From an uncultured Bacteroidota bacterium (GTDB lineage: Bacteria; Bacteroidota; Bacteroidia; Flavobacteriales; Flavobacteriaceae), in the NCBI GenBank assembly GCA_903839195.1, contig CAIMBK010000057.1, positions 1-59,766 on the forward strand: 59,766 bases of DNA, written 5' to 3'. The notes below the pieces were generated by a model that was given only the letters and a program-made list of their open reading frames with translations, had not been told where the DNA came from and searched no databases. This document shows, piece after piece, positions 26,021-35,954 of this stretch; positions within the stretch are counted from its first letter, which is position 1, and each line of letters begins with the position of its first letter. Both the position numbers and the translations under genes were made by a program.

Positions 26021-28306
26021 TTAGATTGATTGTTTCTTTTTTCCTTTTTCTTGTGCGTCAACTACGGCTACGGCTACCATATTTACCATTTCTTCTACGC
26101 TGGCTCCCAATTGAAAAATGTGAACTGGTTTGTCCATTCCCAGCATAATTGGCCCAATAGAATCTACTTTGTACAATTCTTTTAATAATTTGTAGGTAAT
26201 ATTCGCCGCTTCCAAATTTGGAAAAATCAAAGTGTTTATTTTCTTTCCTGCTAATTTTGAGAACGGAAATTTGTTTTTAAGCATCTCAGGATTCAAAGCA
26301 AAATCGGCTTGCAATTCGCCATCCACAAGGATTTCGGGATGATTTTTATGTAAAAAGGATACGGCCTGACTCACTTTGGCGGCACTTTCGTTGCTAGAAG
26401 AACCAAAATTAGAATACGAAATCATCGCAATAACGGGTTCCATTCCGAAAAGTCGTACTGTTTTTGCAGTCATTAAAGCAATTTTTGCCAAATCGTCGGC
26501 AGTTGGATTTGGATTTATGGCCGTATCGGATAAAAACATTGGCCCCCGATTGGTCATCATCATATTGGTGGTTGCCACCAATGAAATTCCGGGTGCTTTG
26601 TCAATTAATTGCAAAATTGGCTTTACCACCGAAGGATAACTTCTAGAATATCCAGAAACCATTGCGTCTGCATCGCCTTGATTGACCATCATTGCGGCAA
26701 AATAATTTCTTTCGCGCATCCATTTTTGTGCGTCCAAAAGCGAAATGCCTTTTCGTTGTCTTGATTTCCAAAATAGGGAGGCATATTTATTGCGTCGTTT
26801 GTCTTCTTCTTTTGTTTTTGGGTCAATAATTGGCACATCGGCTTCAAAGCCAATTTCCTCTTTTAGTTCCATAATAATTTCCCGATTTCCTAACAAAATA
26901 GGAAAGGCGATTTTATCTTCAAATGCAATTTGAGCTGCTTTCAAAACATCCAAATGATCGGCTTCGGCAAAAACTACTCTTTTTGGACTGGTTTTAGCTC
27001 TATTGGCCAAAAGCCGAACCAATTTATTGTCCGATCCCAAACGTTCTAATAATTCTTCTTTGTATTTTTCCCAATCGGTAATTGGTTGAAGCGCAACTCC
27101 CGAATCCATTGCTGCTTTTGCCACTGCGGGCGCAACAGTAGTTATTAATCTAGGGTCAAATGGTTTTGGAATAATATAATCTTTTCCGAAATTTAATTTG
27201 GTTTCCCCGTAAGCAATATTCACTTGTTCGGGAACCGATTCTTTTGCCAATGCTGCCAACGCTTTAACCGCTGCCATTTTCATCGCTTCGTTAATTTTGG
27301 TAGCACGAACATCGAGTGCTCCTCTAAAAATATAAGGAAAACCGAGCACATTATTAACCTGATTAGGATGGTCTGATCGGCCAGTTGCCATTATGATGTC
27401 TTTTCGAGTAGCAACCGCCAAATCATAATCGATTTCTGGAATTGGATTTGCCATTGCAAAAACAATTGGTTTTTTTGCCATTCCTAAAAGCATTTCTGCC
27501 GAAAGAATATTTCCTGCCGAAAGTCCCAAAAAGACATCGGCACCAACAAGTGCTTCTTTTAAAGTTGTATTTGGTAATCCGCTGGAATATTTTTGTTGTA
27601 ATGGTGATAAATCGTTTCGGTCAGATGATAAAACGCCGTCCTTATCGAACATGATTATTTTTAAAGGGTTTATTCCCAATAATACATACAAATTAGCACA
27701 CGCCAATGCGGCTGAACCCGCGCCAGAAATGACAACTTTTACATCTTTAATGTTTTTATTGGCAATTTCTAATGCGTTTAATAAAGCCGCCGATGAAATA
27801 ATTGCGGTTCCATGTTGGTCATCATGCATGACCGGAATATTCAATTCTTCTACCAATCTTCGTTCGATTTCGAAAGATTCTGGCGCTTTGATATCTTCTA
27901 GATTGATTCCGCCAAAAGTTGGCGCAATATTTTTAACTGTTTCAATAAATGCGTCAATGTCTTTGGTTCCCACTTCGATATCGAAAACATCAATATCAGC
28001 GAATATTTTAAACAACAATGCTTTTCCTTCCATTACAGGTTTGGACGCTTCTGGTCCAATATCACCCAATCCTAAAACGGCGGTTCCATTAGTAATTACA
28101 GCAACCAAATTTCCTTTTGCTGTATATTTATATACATTATTAATGTCTTTTGCGATTTCCAAACAAGGTTCGGCCACGCCTGGCGAATATGCCAATGACA
28201 AATCTCTTTGCGTTGCATATTTTTTTGTAGGTACAACCTGGATTTTTCCTGGTGTAGGCTTGGCGTGATATAATAAAGCTTCTCTTCTTTTGCGATAATT
28301 ATCCAT
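26021..28306 (-). CDS. maeB: NADP-dependent malic enzyme fused to a phosphotransacetylase-like domain
   Basis: 761 residues from ATG 28306 (MDNYRKRREALLYHAKPTPGK, the usual start). The first about 415 residues are a malic enzyme: substrate motif SLAYSPGVAEPC, the NAD(P)-fold VVISGAGSAALACANLY, and metal-binding VMHDDQHGTAI. Residues about 430-755 form a phosphate acetyl/butyryl-transferase-like domain (FAEADHLDVLKAAQIA, MVSGYSRSYPSVVKPILQ, LVDGELQADFAL). This two-domain form is MaeB, which turns malate into pyruvate, CO2 and NADPH; the second domain is generally regulatory, binding acetyl-CoA. A -7 element lies at 28331-28338. Confidence 0.95.
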   Translation of the reverse strand: MDNYRKRREALLYHAKPTPGKIQVVPTKKYATQRDLSLAYSPGVAEPCLEIAKDINNVYKYTAKGNLVAVITNGTAVLGLGDIGPEASKPVMEGKALLFKIFADIDVFDIEVGTKDIDAFIETVKNIAPTFGGINLEDIKAPESFEIERRLVEELNIPVMHDDQHGTAIISSAALLNALEIANKNIKDVKVVISGAGSAALACANLYVLLGINPLKIIMFDKDGVLSSDRNDLSPLQQKYSSGLPNTTLKEALVGADVFLGLSAGNILSAEMLLGMAKKPIVFAMANPIPEIDYDLAVATRKDIIMATGRSDHPNQVNNVLGFPYIFRGALDVRATKINEAMKMAAVKALAALAKESVPEQVNIAYGETKLNFGKDYIIPKPFDPRLITTVAPAVAKAAMDSGVALQPITDWEKYKEELLERLGSDNKLVRLLANRAKTSPKRVVFAEADHLDVLKAAQIAFEDKIAFPILLGNREIIMELKEEIGFEADVPIIDPKTKEEDKRRNKYASLFWKSRQRKGISLLDAQKWMRERNYFAAMMVNQGDADAMVSGYSRSYPSVVKPILQLIDKAPGISLVATTNMMMTNRGPMFLSDTAINPNPTADDLAKIALMTAKTVRLFGMEPVIAMISYSNFGSSSNESAAKVSQAVSFLHKNHPEILVDGELQADFALNPEMLKNKFPFSKLAGKKINTLIFPNLEAANITYKLLKELYKVDSIGPIMLGMDKPVHIFQLGASVEEMVNMVAVAVVDAQEKGKKKQSI

Positions 28307-28330
28307 TTGAATTGATTTTATTCTAACATA

Positions 28331-28338
28331 CAAAGGTA
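28331..28338 (-). promoter_or_regulatory. Putative promoter of maeB
   Basis: Minus strand TACCTTTG, 24 bases before ATG 28306. A second match, TATCTTTG, lies further upstream at 28453-28460. Confidence 0.5.
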
Positions 28339-28470
28339 TAAGGTTGAACGAAAAAAGGAAAGTTTTATCCGATTAGTTTTGCAAAGATTTCAAAAAGGTT
28401 GAAGTTGTTGCTGTTTTTTGGGAAAATTCAATTGAAACTATTTAATCCAAATCAAAGATAATAAGGATAA

Positions 28471-29400
28471 TTAAGGTTTTAAAAAATCAATATTTCGCTT
28501 TAATCCTTCGAATTTTGTTCGTTTTAATGGCGAGTTTTTGAAAACCACTTTAAAGGTTTCTTCGGTAATTTCTTCCCAATCTTTTTTCGACATCGAAAGC
28601 AACTCAGCATTCGGATTAAACAGCGGCTCGTTATGTGGTTTTGAAAATTTATTCCACGGGCAAACATCCTGACAAATGTCGCAACCAAATGCCCAATCGT
28701 CAAATTTTCCTTTCATTTCGATAGGAAGATTTTCTTTAAGTTCGATGGTAAAATACGAAATGCATTTGCTTCCATCAACCACATAAGGCGCCACAATAGC
28801 TTCGGTTGGACAAGCATCGATACAAGCGGTGCAAGTGCCGCAATGATCGGTGGTGGCAAAATCATAATCCAATTCAAGGTCAATAATTAATTCGGCTATA
28901 AAATAAAAAGAACCCACTTTTTGCGTTAGCAAATTACTATTTTTTCCGATCCATCCCAGCCCGCTTTTTGCCGCCCAAGCTTTGTCGAGAACTGGCGCAG
29001 AATCAACAAAAGCACGACCCGAAATTTGACCAATTGTATCTTGAATTGACGATAAAAGTTCATTGAGTTTTATTTTAATTACCGAATGATAATCTTGTCC
29101 AAAAGCATATTTTGAAATTTTGTAGGAATCTTGATTTTGTAATTCAGAAGGATAATAATTCAACAATAACGAAACAACACTTTTCGCATCATCGACTAAT
29201 AAAGTTGGATTTAGTCGTTTGTCAAAATTATTTTCCATGTAATACATTTGACCTTGATGGTTTTTGTTCAGCCAATTTTCCAATCGAGGTGCTTCTTCTT
29301 CTAAAAAGCCAGCTTTGGATATGCCACAAGACAAAAACCCGAGGCGTTGGGCTTCGGATTTGATAAATTGTGTGTATTTTGATTTATTATTAATCAACAA
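28471..29400 (-). CDS. queG: Epoxyqueuosine reductase
   Basis: 309 residues. Two 4Fe-4S motifs are intact ([18 protein letters not shown] and [15 protein letters not shown]), and [17 protein letters not shown] and [24 protein letters not shown] are family-typical. QueG uses cobalamin and Fe-S clusters to reduce epoxyqueuosine to queuosine at position 34 of tRNAs with GUN anticodons. The start is TTG: no ATG lies upstream in frame, and the N-terminus after TTG 29400 matches the family. It lies 21 bases after ruvB and is probably co-transcribed. Confidence 0.95.
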   Translation of the reverse strand: MLINNKSKYTQFIKSEAQRLGFLSCGISKAGFLEEEAPRLENWLNKNHQGQMYYMENNFDKRLNPTLLVDDAKSVVSLLLNYYPSELQNQDSYKISKYAFGQDYHSVIKIKLNELLSSIQDTIGQISGRAFVDSAPVLDKAWAAKSGLGWIGKNSNLLTQKVGSFYFIAELIIDLELDYDFATTDHCGTCTACIDACPTEAIVAPYVVDGSKCISYFTIELKENLPIEMKGKFDDWAFGCDICQDVCPWNKFSKPHNEPLFNPNAELLSMSKKDWEEITEETFKVVFKNSPLKRTKFEGLKRNIDFLKP

Positions 29401-29421
29401 AAATGATTTTTGGGAAAATGA

Positions 29422-30444
29422 CTAAAATAATCCTCCTTGAATGTTGGTTCTAATTTTGCCTAAATGCGTATACGCTTTTTCGGTGACTTCCCTTCCGCGA
29501 GGTGTTCGCATAATGAATCCTTCCTGAATCAAAAAGGGTTCGTATACTTCTTCGATTGTTTCGCTGCTTTCAGAAACGGCTGTTGCCAATGTTGATAAAC
29601 CTACTGGACCGCCTTTGAATTTGTCGATGATTGTGTTTAGAATTTTATTGTCCATTTCGTCCAAACCGTGAGCATCAACATTCAGCGCTTGAAGGGCATA
29701 TTTTGCTATTTCGATATCAATTTTTCCGTTGCCTTTAATTTGGGCAAAATCACGAACACGTCTTAAAAGTGCGTTTGCAATTCTCGGTGTTCCGCGGCTT
29801 CTTCCTGCAATTTCGATAGCGGCTTCCATCGTGATTGGCATTTTTATAATTGTCGAACTTCTTTCCACAATGGACGTTAAAAGCTCGGTTGTGTAATATT
29901 GTAATCGGCTTTGGATTCCGAACCTGGCGCGCATTGGCGCCGTTAAAAGTCCGGAACGCGTGGTGGCACCGACGAGTGTAAAAGGATTTAAATTGATTTG
30001 AACCGAACGAGCATTTGGTCCAGATTCAATCATAATATCAATTTTGAAGTCTTCCATTGCAGAATACAAATATTCTTCAACAACGGGGCTTAAACGGTGT
30101 ATTTCGTCAATGAAAAGCACGTCTCTTTCTTCAAGATTAGTAAGTAATCCTGCTAAATCTCCCGGCTTGTCTAATACGGGTCCTGATGTGATTTTTATTC
30201 CAACGCCTAATTCATTTGCTAAAATATTAGCCAAAGTAGTTTTTCCTAATCCTGGAGGCCCATGAAACAACGCATGATCAAGTGCTTCATTTCGTTGATT
30301 TGCGGCTTGAACAAATACTTTTAGATTTTCTAAAATTTGGTCTTGACCGGCAAAGTCATCAAAAGAAAGCGGTCTCAATTTTTTTTCGAGATCGAGTTCT
30401 TCGGGATTATAATTTTCGTTAGTTGGGTCTAAATTTTCGTTCAT
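29422..30444 (-). CDS. ruvB: Holliday junction branch-migration ATPase RuvB
   Basis: 340 residues. AAA+ domain with Walker [11 protein letters not shown] (62-71), Walker [11 protein letters not shown], sensor/arginine region [19 protein letters not shown], and a C-terminal winged helix with [17 protein letters not shown]. It drives branch migration with RuvA (25376-25957). A -7 element ends only four bases before the ATG, so the message may be leaderless. Confidence 0.97.
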   Translation of the reverse strand: MNENLDPTNENYNPEELDLEKKLRPLSFDDFAGQDQILENLKVFVQAANQRNEALDHALFHGPPGLGKTTLANILANELGVGIKITSGPVLDKPGDLAGLLTNLEERDVLFIDEIHRLSPVVEEYLYSAMEDFKIDIMIESGPNARSVQINLNPFTLVGATTRSGLLTAPMRARFGIQSRLQYYTTELLTSIVERSSTIIKMPITMEAAIEIAGRSRGTPRIANALLRRVRDFAQIKGNGKIDIEIAKYALQALNVDAHGLDEMDNKILNTIIDKFKGGPVGLSTLATAVSESSETIEEVYEPFLIQEGFIMRTPRGREVTEKAYTHLGKIRTNIQGGLF

Positions 30445-30448
30445 ACTA

Positions 30449-30456
30449 CAAATATA
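30449..30456 (-). promoter_or_regulatory. Putative promoter of ruvB, very close to the ATG
   Basis: Minus strand TATATTTG, then TAGT and ATG. Transcription normally begins a few bases after TTTG, which would be at or next to the start codon. Confidence 0.5.
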
Positions 30457-30474
30457 GGAAAGTTATGTACAAAT

Positions 30475-30506
30475 AAAAATGCCTTTCCAAGGAAAGGCAT
30501 TTTCTA
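30475..30506 (-). terminator. Intrinsic terminator of the ACIII-oxidase operon
   Basis: AAAATGCCTTTCC and GGAAAGGCATTTT form a 13-bp perfect stem over two bases, followed on the minus strand by TATTTG. It lies about 20 bases after the coxA stop. Confidence 0.85.
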
Positions 30507-30522
30507 TAGTTTGAATTAAATA

Positions 30523-32319
30523 TTAGTGATGTAATTCTTCTTCACCGTCTTTCATTGGAACGTTTTGAGGAATAAAGTCATCATCGTGTCCTGGTTTGCT
30601 ATAATCATAAGGCCATCTGTGAACGTGAGGAATTTCTCCTGGCCAGTTTCCGTGGATGTGTTCGATTGGTGCGGTCCATTCTAAAGTATTGGATCTCCAT
30701 GGGTTTTGAACTGTTTTCTGTCCGTAGAAAATACTGATAAAGAAATTATATAAGAATACCAATTGGAAAACACCGCCAATTAATGCAAAAGTTGTAATAA
30801 GAACATTCACGTTTTGTAAATCGTCAAATAATGGGAAGTTGGTATTCGTGTAATAACGTCTTGGTAAACCTGCCATTCCGATAAAGTGCATTGGAAAGAA
30901 AACGCCATAAGCACAAATAGCCGTTACCCAGAAATGCACATATCCAAGATTTTTATTTAGCATTCTTCCAAACATTTTTGGATACCAATGATAGATTCCG
31001 GCGAACATTCCGTAAAGGGCAGAAATTCCCATTACTAAGTGGAAATGCGCAACTACAAAATAAGTATCATGAACATTAATATCTAATGTGCTATCTCCAA
31101 GAATAATTCCTGTTAAACCACCTGTAATAAATGTAGAAACCAAACCAATAGAAAACAACATGGCTGGATTTAATTGTAAGTTTCCTTTCCAAAGTGTTGT
31201 AATGTAGTTAAATGCTTTTACCGCGGATGGAATTGCAATTAATAGGGTTGTAAAAGTAAATACAGATCCTAAAAACGGGTTCATTCCGGAAATAAACATA
31301 TGGTGACCCCAAACAATTGTAGATAAAAACGCAATAGCAAGAATCGACATAATCATGGCGCGATATCCAAAAATTGGTTTACGGGAGTTTGTTGCAATTA
31401 CTTCGGATGTGATTCCAAGTGCTGGCAATAAAACGATATAAACTTCTGGGTGTCCTAGGAACCAAAACAAGTGCTCAAACAAAACAGGAGATCCGCCTTG
31501 ATTGTGCAATACTTCGCCAGCAATATAAATATCTGAAAGGAAAAAAGAAGTTCCGAAACTTCTATCCATAATCAACATTAATGCTGCGGATAATAATACC
31601 GGGAAAGAAATTACCCCAATAATCGCAGTAACGAAGAATGCCCAAATAGTAAGAGGCAATCTAGTCATTGACATTCCTTTTGTTCTAAGATTGATAACCG
31701 TTACGATATAATTTAAAGATCCTAATAATGAAGAGGCAATAAATATAGCCATAGAAACCAACCATAAAGTCATCCCCATTCCAGAACCAGGAATTGCTTG
31801 AGGTAATGCGCTTAGTGGCGGATAAATTGTCCAACCTGCCGATGCGGGACCAGCTTCAACAAATAGTGACGAAACCATCACCACGCTTGAAAGGAAAAAC
31901 AGCCAATAGGAAATCATGTTTAATGTTCCTGAAGCCATATCTCGTGCTCCAATTTGAAGCGGGATTAATAAGTTACTGAAGGTTCCGCTTAGTGCGGCCG
32001 TCAATACGAAGAAAACCATAATAGTTCCGTGTATGGTGATTAGTGCCAAATAGATGTCATTTGTCATAATCCCATTTGGGGCGAATTTATCCCCTAATAA
32101 TACATTGAAGATTTTGAAAGATTCTTCTGGCCAAGCCAATTGCATTCTGAAAAGCATAGACATTCCAACACCAATAATACCCATAACAATTCCTGTTAAA
32201 AGGTATTGTTTTGCAATCATTTTATGGTCAATACTAAAGATGTATTTCGTAATGAAAGTATCTTTATGATGGTGTTCGTGTTCGTGATCGTGTTCGTGAT
32301 CGTGACCTTCTGCTGACAT
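30523..32319 (-). CDS. Cytochrome c oxidase subunit I
   Basis: 598 residues, twelve helices. Haem and copper ligands are visible: the low-spin haem His in TIHGTIMVFFVL, the CuB/Tyr motif FLGHPEVYIVLLPALG (Glu and Tyr of the A1 type), the two CuB histidines in IVWGHHMF, and DTYFVVAHFHLVMG with the two haem-binding His. It is the catalytic core that reduces O2 and pumps protons. The N-terminus (about 6-18) is a run of His, Asp and Glu, and the C-terminus is also His/Asp-rich. Last gene of the actABCDEF-coxBA operon. Confidence 0.97.
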   Translation of the reverse strand: MSAEGHDHEHDHEHEHHHKDTFITKYIFSIDHKMIAKQYLLTGIVMGIIGVGMSMLFRMQLAWPEESFKIFNVLLGDKFAPNGIMTNDIYLALITIHGTIMVFFVLTAALSGTFSNLLIPLQIGARDMASGTLNMISYWLFFLSSVVMVSSLFVEAGPASAGWTIYPPLSALPQAIPGSGMGMTLWLVSMAIFIASSLLGSLNYIVTVINLRTKGMSMTRLPLTIWAFFVTAIIGVISFPVLLSAALMLIMDRSFGTSFFLSDIYIAGEVLHNQGGSPVLFEHLFWFLGHPEVYIVLLPALGITSEVIATNSRKPIFGYRAMIMSILAIAFLSTIVWGHHMFISGMNPFLGSVFTFTTLLIAIPSAVKAFNYITTLWKGNLQLNPAMLFSIGLVSTFITGGLTGIILGDSTLDINVHDTYFVVAHFHLVMGISALYGMFAGIYHWYPKMFGRMLNKNLGYVHFWVTAICAYGVFFPMHFIGMAGLPRRYYTNTNFPLFDDLQNVNVLITTFALIGGVFQLVFLYNFFISIFYGQKTVQNPWRSNTLEWTAPIEHIHGNWPGEIPHVHRWPYDYSKPGHDDDFIPQNVPMKDGEEELHH

Positions 32320-32347
32320 ATTTTTTTACTTTAAATTTTATTGAATA

Positions 32348-33502
32348 TTATTTCATTGCAACTTTGGTGGCAACGACAACATTTTGTGTTTTTGAAGTAT
32401 CGATTGGCGTTTGACCTGCTTCTGGAGCTGGAGCATTTGCCGCTTTTACTTCTTGAACAACTGTTGCTTTATCTTTTAACCATTTTGCATAGTCTTCAGG
32501 AGTGTCAACAACAATTTTCATTTGCATGTTATAATGAGAAACTCCACAAATTTTGTTACACAATAGCAAAAAATCAAATTCATATGGATCTAATGCAGGT
32601 TCTCCTTTTGCTACTAATTCGATACTTTTTTTAGCTCTTATGGCATTAATATTAGCAACCTTTTCAATCATAAAAGGAAAATCTCTATATTCTGCTGTGG
32701 TATAAATTGGCGTAAATGCAAACTCAGTAACCATTCCAGGAACGCAATTCATTTGAGCTCTAAAGAAAGGCATGTAAGCAGAATGCAAAACATCTTGGGA
32801 ACGCATTTTGAAATGGATTTTTTTACCTTTTGGAATGTGTAATTCTTTAATTATAACATCATCGATTGCATACGGGTCTTCAATATCAACACCTACAGAA
32901 TTTACACCTTCAATATAACGAACATTCGCTTTTCCTAGAACATTATCATTTCCGGCGTAACGTGCGGTCCAGTTGAACTGTTGTGCATATAATTCAATAG
33001 TAACTGTGTCTTCATCATCCTCTATAAACATGATATTGGTCCAAGCATATAATCCATAAAGAATTAAACCAGCCAATACGATTGCAGGAATAACGGACCA
33101 AATAACTTCTAATTTATTATTATCTGCAAAATACAATGCTTTATTACCTTCTTTTCCTCTGTATTTAAATGCAAAATAATGTAATAATACTTGAGTTACT
33201 GCTTGAACAATAAAGATTAAAACCCAAGTAACATTCATTAAATCATCAATTAAATGTCCGTGTTCTGAAGCGGGTGTGTGTAGAACAAAATGCCCCCATT
33301 TTAACAAGCCATAAATTGTAAAAATATAAATGAATGCTAAAAAACCAAACATTAAATATCCTTGCACATTATTATCATTGTCATTTGCAACTTGCGATTT
33401 ATCTGAATATTCCCCAACTTGGGTTAAATCAAAAATCTTCGTCAATTGCCACAAAGCAATAGATAATAAAACTAAAACTATAATTACCAACAAACTTGTC
33501 AT
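32348..33502 (-). CDS. Cytochrome c oxidase subunit II
   Basis: 384 residues. Three hydrophobic segments at about 3-20, 48-68 and 90-110 plus one at about 140-160, then a periplasmic cupredoxin domain. The CuA site is intact: His in VLHSAYMPFFRAQMN, and CNKICGVSHYNM carries CxxxC, His and Met. It receives electrons from cytochrome c or directly from the fused haem domain of ActA. The C-terminus is a short Ala/Pro-rich tail. It precedes coxA by 28 bases. Confidence 0.96.
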   Translation of the reverse strand: MTSLLVIIVLVLLSIALWQLTKIFDLTQVGEYSDKSQVANDNDNNVQGYLMFGFLAFIYIFTIYGLLKWGHFVLHTPASEHGHLIDDLMNVTWVLIFIVQAVTQVLLHYFAFKYRGKEGNKALYFADNNKLEVIWSVIPAIVLAGLILYGLYAWTNIMFIEDDEDTVTIELYAQQFNWTARYAGNDNVLGKANVRYIEGVNSVGVDIEDPYAIDDVIIKELHIPKGKKIHFKMRSQDVLHSAYMPFFRAQMNCVPGMVTEFAFTPIYTTAEYRDFPFMIEKVANINAIRAKKSIELVAKGEPALDPYEFDFLLLCNKICGVSHYNMQMKIVVDTPEDYAKWLKDKATVVQEVKAANAPAPEAGQTPIDTSKTQNVVVATKVAMK

Positions 33503-33521
33503 CTGTTTTTTACTTTAAATA

Positions 33522-34847
33522 TTAATAATGAAAATGTTTGCTTTCCTCAATAAATGGATTTCTTTTTGGAAGCATTGGCACTTTTGCTAAGGCAGAAAAT
33601 ACTACAAAAAGAAATAATCCGAAGAAGAAAATTAATGCGCCAATTTCTGGAACACCTATAAACCATTGGTCGCCAACTGTAGCTGGCATAATCATATTGA
33701 AAAAGTCAATATAATGGCCTAATAAAATTACGGTTCCGGCCATTACCAAAATCCAAGTGATTCGTTTGAAATCAGTATTGATTAATATCAATAATGGAAA
33801 TACAAAATTCATAACCACAGCTCCAAAGAATGGTAATCTGTATAATTCAATTCTTGTAACGAAATAAGTGATTTCTTCAGGGATATTGGCGTACCAAATC
33901 AACATGAATTGAGAGAACCATAAGTAAGTCCAAAAAACACTAATCCCGAACATAAACTTGGCTAAATCGTGAATATGGCTTGTATTTACATGTTCTAAAT
34001 ATCCTTTTGATTTTAAGTATAAAGTAACCATCGCAATAGTGGTAATTCCGCTTACGAAGAAACTAGCAAAAACATACCATCCAAATAATGTACTGAACCA
34101 ATGTGGGTCAAGAGACATAATCCAATCCCAAGACATAATGGATTCTGTAACGATGAAGAAAACTAAAAATGCCGCTGACATTTTAAAATTTTTCTTGTAG
34201 AAAGAATCATCAGTAGCTTCGTCTTGTGCCAAACAATTTTTTCTTGAAAAATAACGGTATAAGTTCCATCCAATTAAAAAGATTGCGGCTCTAATCATCC
34301 AAAATGGAAAATTTAAATATCCTGATTTTGCTTGAATTAATTTGTCATGTGCTACAACTTCTGGATCTAACCAAATGAATAAATGGTTAAAATGTAGGCC
34401 ACATAAAATTAAAAACACAAAGAAAATAACCGAGCCCACAGGAAGATAGGCGGTAATTGCTTGCATTACTCTAAACAATACTGGAGACCAACCGGCTTGC
34501 GCCACTTGTTGAATAGCATAAAAGGCTAAAACCCCCATAGAAACTAACAAAAAGAAAATACACGCAACATATAAAGCTGCCCATGGTTTGTTTTGCAATT
34601 GTTCCAATACGTGTTCTAAATGTGCTTCGTGTTCGGCGGCTACTTGTGCTTTATTTTCTAGAGCTTGTCCTTCTTCGTGAGCAGAAGCTGTGGCTGCATG
34701 ATGACCTCCGTGTTCGGATGATGCTAGAATTTTTTCAACATCTTGAATGTTTTTGGGTGCATTGAAAAAACCATATCCAATTCCGAGTGCTCCAACAAGC
34801 ATTAGAATAAGAGAGAATGTTTTTAATTTACTTGAAAATGTATACAT
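33522..34847 (-). CDS. Alternative complex III subunit ActF (quinol-binding, membrane)
   Basis: 441 residues, about ten helices. Starts with a single helix and a His/Ala-rich periplasmic stretch (EHGGHHAATASAHEEGQA), then the transmembrane core with SPVLFRVMQAITAYLPVGS, ESIMSWDWIMSLDPHWFSTLFGWYVF and LPFFGAVVMNFVFPLLILI. This order is that of ActF, a paralogue of ActC and of the NrfD fold. In the family it takes part in the membrane half of quinol oxidation/proton translocation. It follows actE by 27 bases. Confidence 0.94.
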   Translation of the reverse strand: MYTFSSKLKTFSLILMLVGALGIGYGFFNAPKNIQDVEKILASSEHGGHHAATASAHEEGQALENKAQVAAEHEAHLEHVLEQLQNKPWAALYVACIFFLLVSMGVLAFYAIQQVAQAGWSPVLFRVMQAITAYLPVGSVIFFVFLILCGLHFNHLFIWLDPEVVAHDKLIQAKSGYLNFPFWMIRAAIFLIGWNLYRYFSRKNCLAQDEATDDSFYKKNFKMSAAFLVFFIVTESIMSWDWIMSLDPHWFSTLFGWYVFASFFVSGITTIAMVTLYLKSKGYLEHVNTSHIHDLAKFMFGISVFWTYLWFSQFMLIWYANIPEEITYFVTRIELYRLPFFGAVVMNFVFPLLILINTDFKRITWILVMAGTVILLGHYIDFFNMIMPATVGDQWFIGVPEIGALIFFFGLFLFVVFSALAKVPMLPKRNPFIEESKHFHY

Positions 34848-34874
34848 ATCTATTGAGATGAATTTATTCTTTAA

Positions 34875-35423
34875 TTATTGTTCGTTTCTTAGTTTAAGTA
34901 CGTGAGCCGTAACCAACCATCTTTCGTGAGAATTTAATTGATTTGCATAAGAACCCATTGTATTTAGACCGAAAGTTTGAACGTGAAAAATACTTCCTTC
35001 GGTAATTGGTCGGTCTTTGTAATTAGGAACTCCTAATAATTTTCCTTGCGTTACCAATTTTCCTTTACCGTCTCCTTTATCACCATGACAAATAGCACAA
35101 TAAATTCCATACAATTCTTTTGCTGTATCTGCGTCTTTAGTAGACAAAGTATCCAATGGTGATTTTAAATTGGCTTTTGCCAAATCATAACCGGCTGTTG
35201 AATTTTCATATTCATAGGTTTCAAAACCTCTTTTAATTGAACCTTCCGCTGGAAGTTGTCCTTCTTTACCATTTTTGAATGCGTTTGATTCTGCATATGT
35301 TTCATAAGCAACCGATTCATACATGTTTGGCATGTATTGGTAATTTGGATTCTTGGTGTCGTGGCAAGAAGTTACTAATGCAGACAATGTTACTAGCAGG
35401 GCTATATTATATATGCTTTTCAT
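34875..35423 (-). CDS. Alternative complex III subunit ActE, lipoprotein monohaem cytochrome c
   Basis: 182 residues. Lipoprotein signal MKSIYNIALLVTLSALVTSC, so it is anchored by a lipidated Cys20. One c-type haem site, CAICHGDKGDGKG; the likely axial Met lies in LNTMGSYANQLNSHERWLV. Acts as an electron carrier in the ACIII periplasmic half. Starts six bases after the actD stop. Family assignment follows from the position and from the ERWLVTAHVLKLR ending. Confidence 0.94.
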   Translation of the reverse strand: MKSIYNIALLVTLSALVTSCHDTKNPNYQYMPNMYESVAYETYAESNAFKNGKEGQLPAEGSIKRGFETYEYENSTAGYDLAKANLKSPLDTLSTKDADTAKELYGIYCAICHGDKGDGKGKLVTQGKLLGVPNYKDRPITEGSIFHVQTFGLNTMGSYANQLNSHERWLVTAHVLKLRNEQ

Positions 35424-35429
35424 ATCTAA

Positions 35430-35954
35430 TTAATGCTTATCAATTACTTTTACTTCTACTGCTCCTGTTTTTTTGAAGAAAGAAACCAATTCTTTTTCAT
35501 TATTATTGACAGCAACTTCCATCAAGAAGTGATCATCTGTAGTTCGTACATCTGGATTTTCGGCTTGTTTGAATGGCCATAATCTACTTCTCATATAAAA
35601 AGTGATTACCATTAAATGCGCTGCAAAAAATACAGTCATTTCAAACATAATTGGCACAAACGCTGGCATGTTTTCAATGTAACTAAAACTTGGTTTTCCG
35701 CCAATATCTTGAGGCCAATCTTGAATCATGATGTAATTCATCATAACGGTTGCTACCGTAATACCGATGCAGCCATAAATGAAGGCGCAAATAGCTAATC
35801 GTGTTGGGGCAATTCCCATCGCTTTATCCAATCCGTGAACTGGAAAAGGCGTAAAAACTTCTTCAATATGATGATGAGCAGCACGTGTTTGTTTTACGGC
35901 GTCCATCAAAACATCATCGTCATTATAAATTGCGTAAATTACTTTATTACTCAT
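35430..35954 (-). CDS. Alternative complex III subunit ActD (DUF3341)
   Basis: 174 residues from ATG 35954; the longer frame to 35999 is rejected because it overlaps actC far more deeply and lacks family similarity. The ferredoxin-like N-terminus YAIYNDDDVLMDAVKQTRAAHHHIEEVFTPFPVHGLDKAMG and the two helices (about 55-80 and 110-130) match DUF3341/ActD. ATG and the actC stop overlap (ATGAGTAA), a usual sign of translational coupling. Confidence 0.94.
   Translation of the reverse strand: MSNKVIYAIYNDDDVLMDAVKQTRAAHHHIEEVFTPFPVHGLDKAMGIAPTRLAICAFIYGCIGITVATVMMNYIMIQDWPQDIGGKPSFSYIENMPAFVPIMFEMTVFFAAHLMVITFYMRSRLWPFKQAENPDVRTTDDHFLMEVAVNNNEKELVSFFKKTGAVEVKVIDKH

Noticed and set aside
27651..28268. 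205-codon plus-strand frame inside maeB
   Set aside because: Antisense shadow of the malic enzyme domain; composition mirrors the sense codons.
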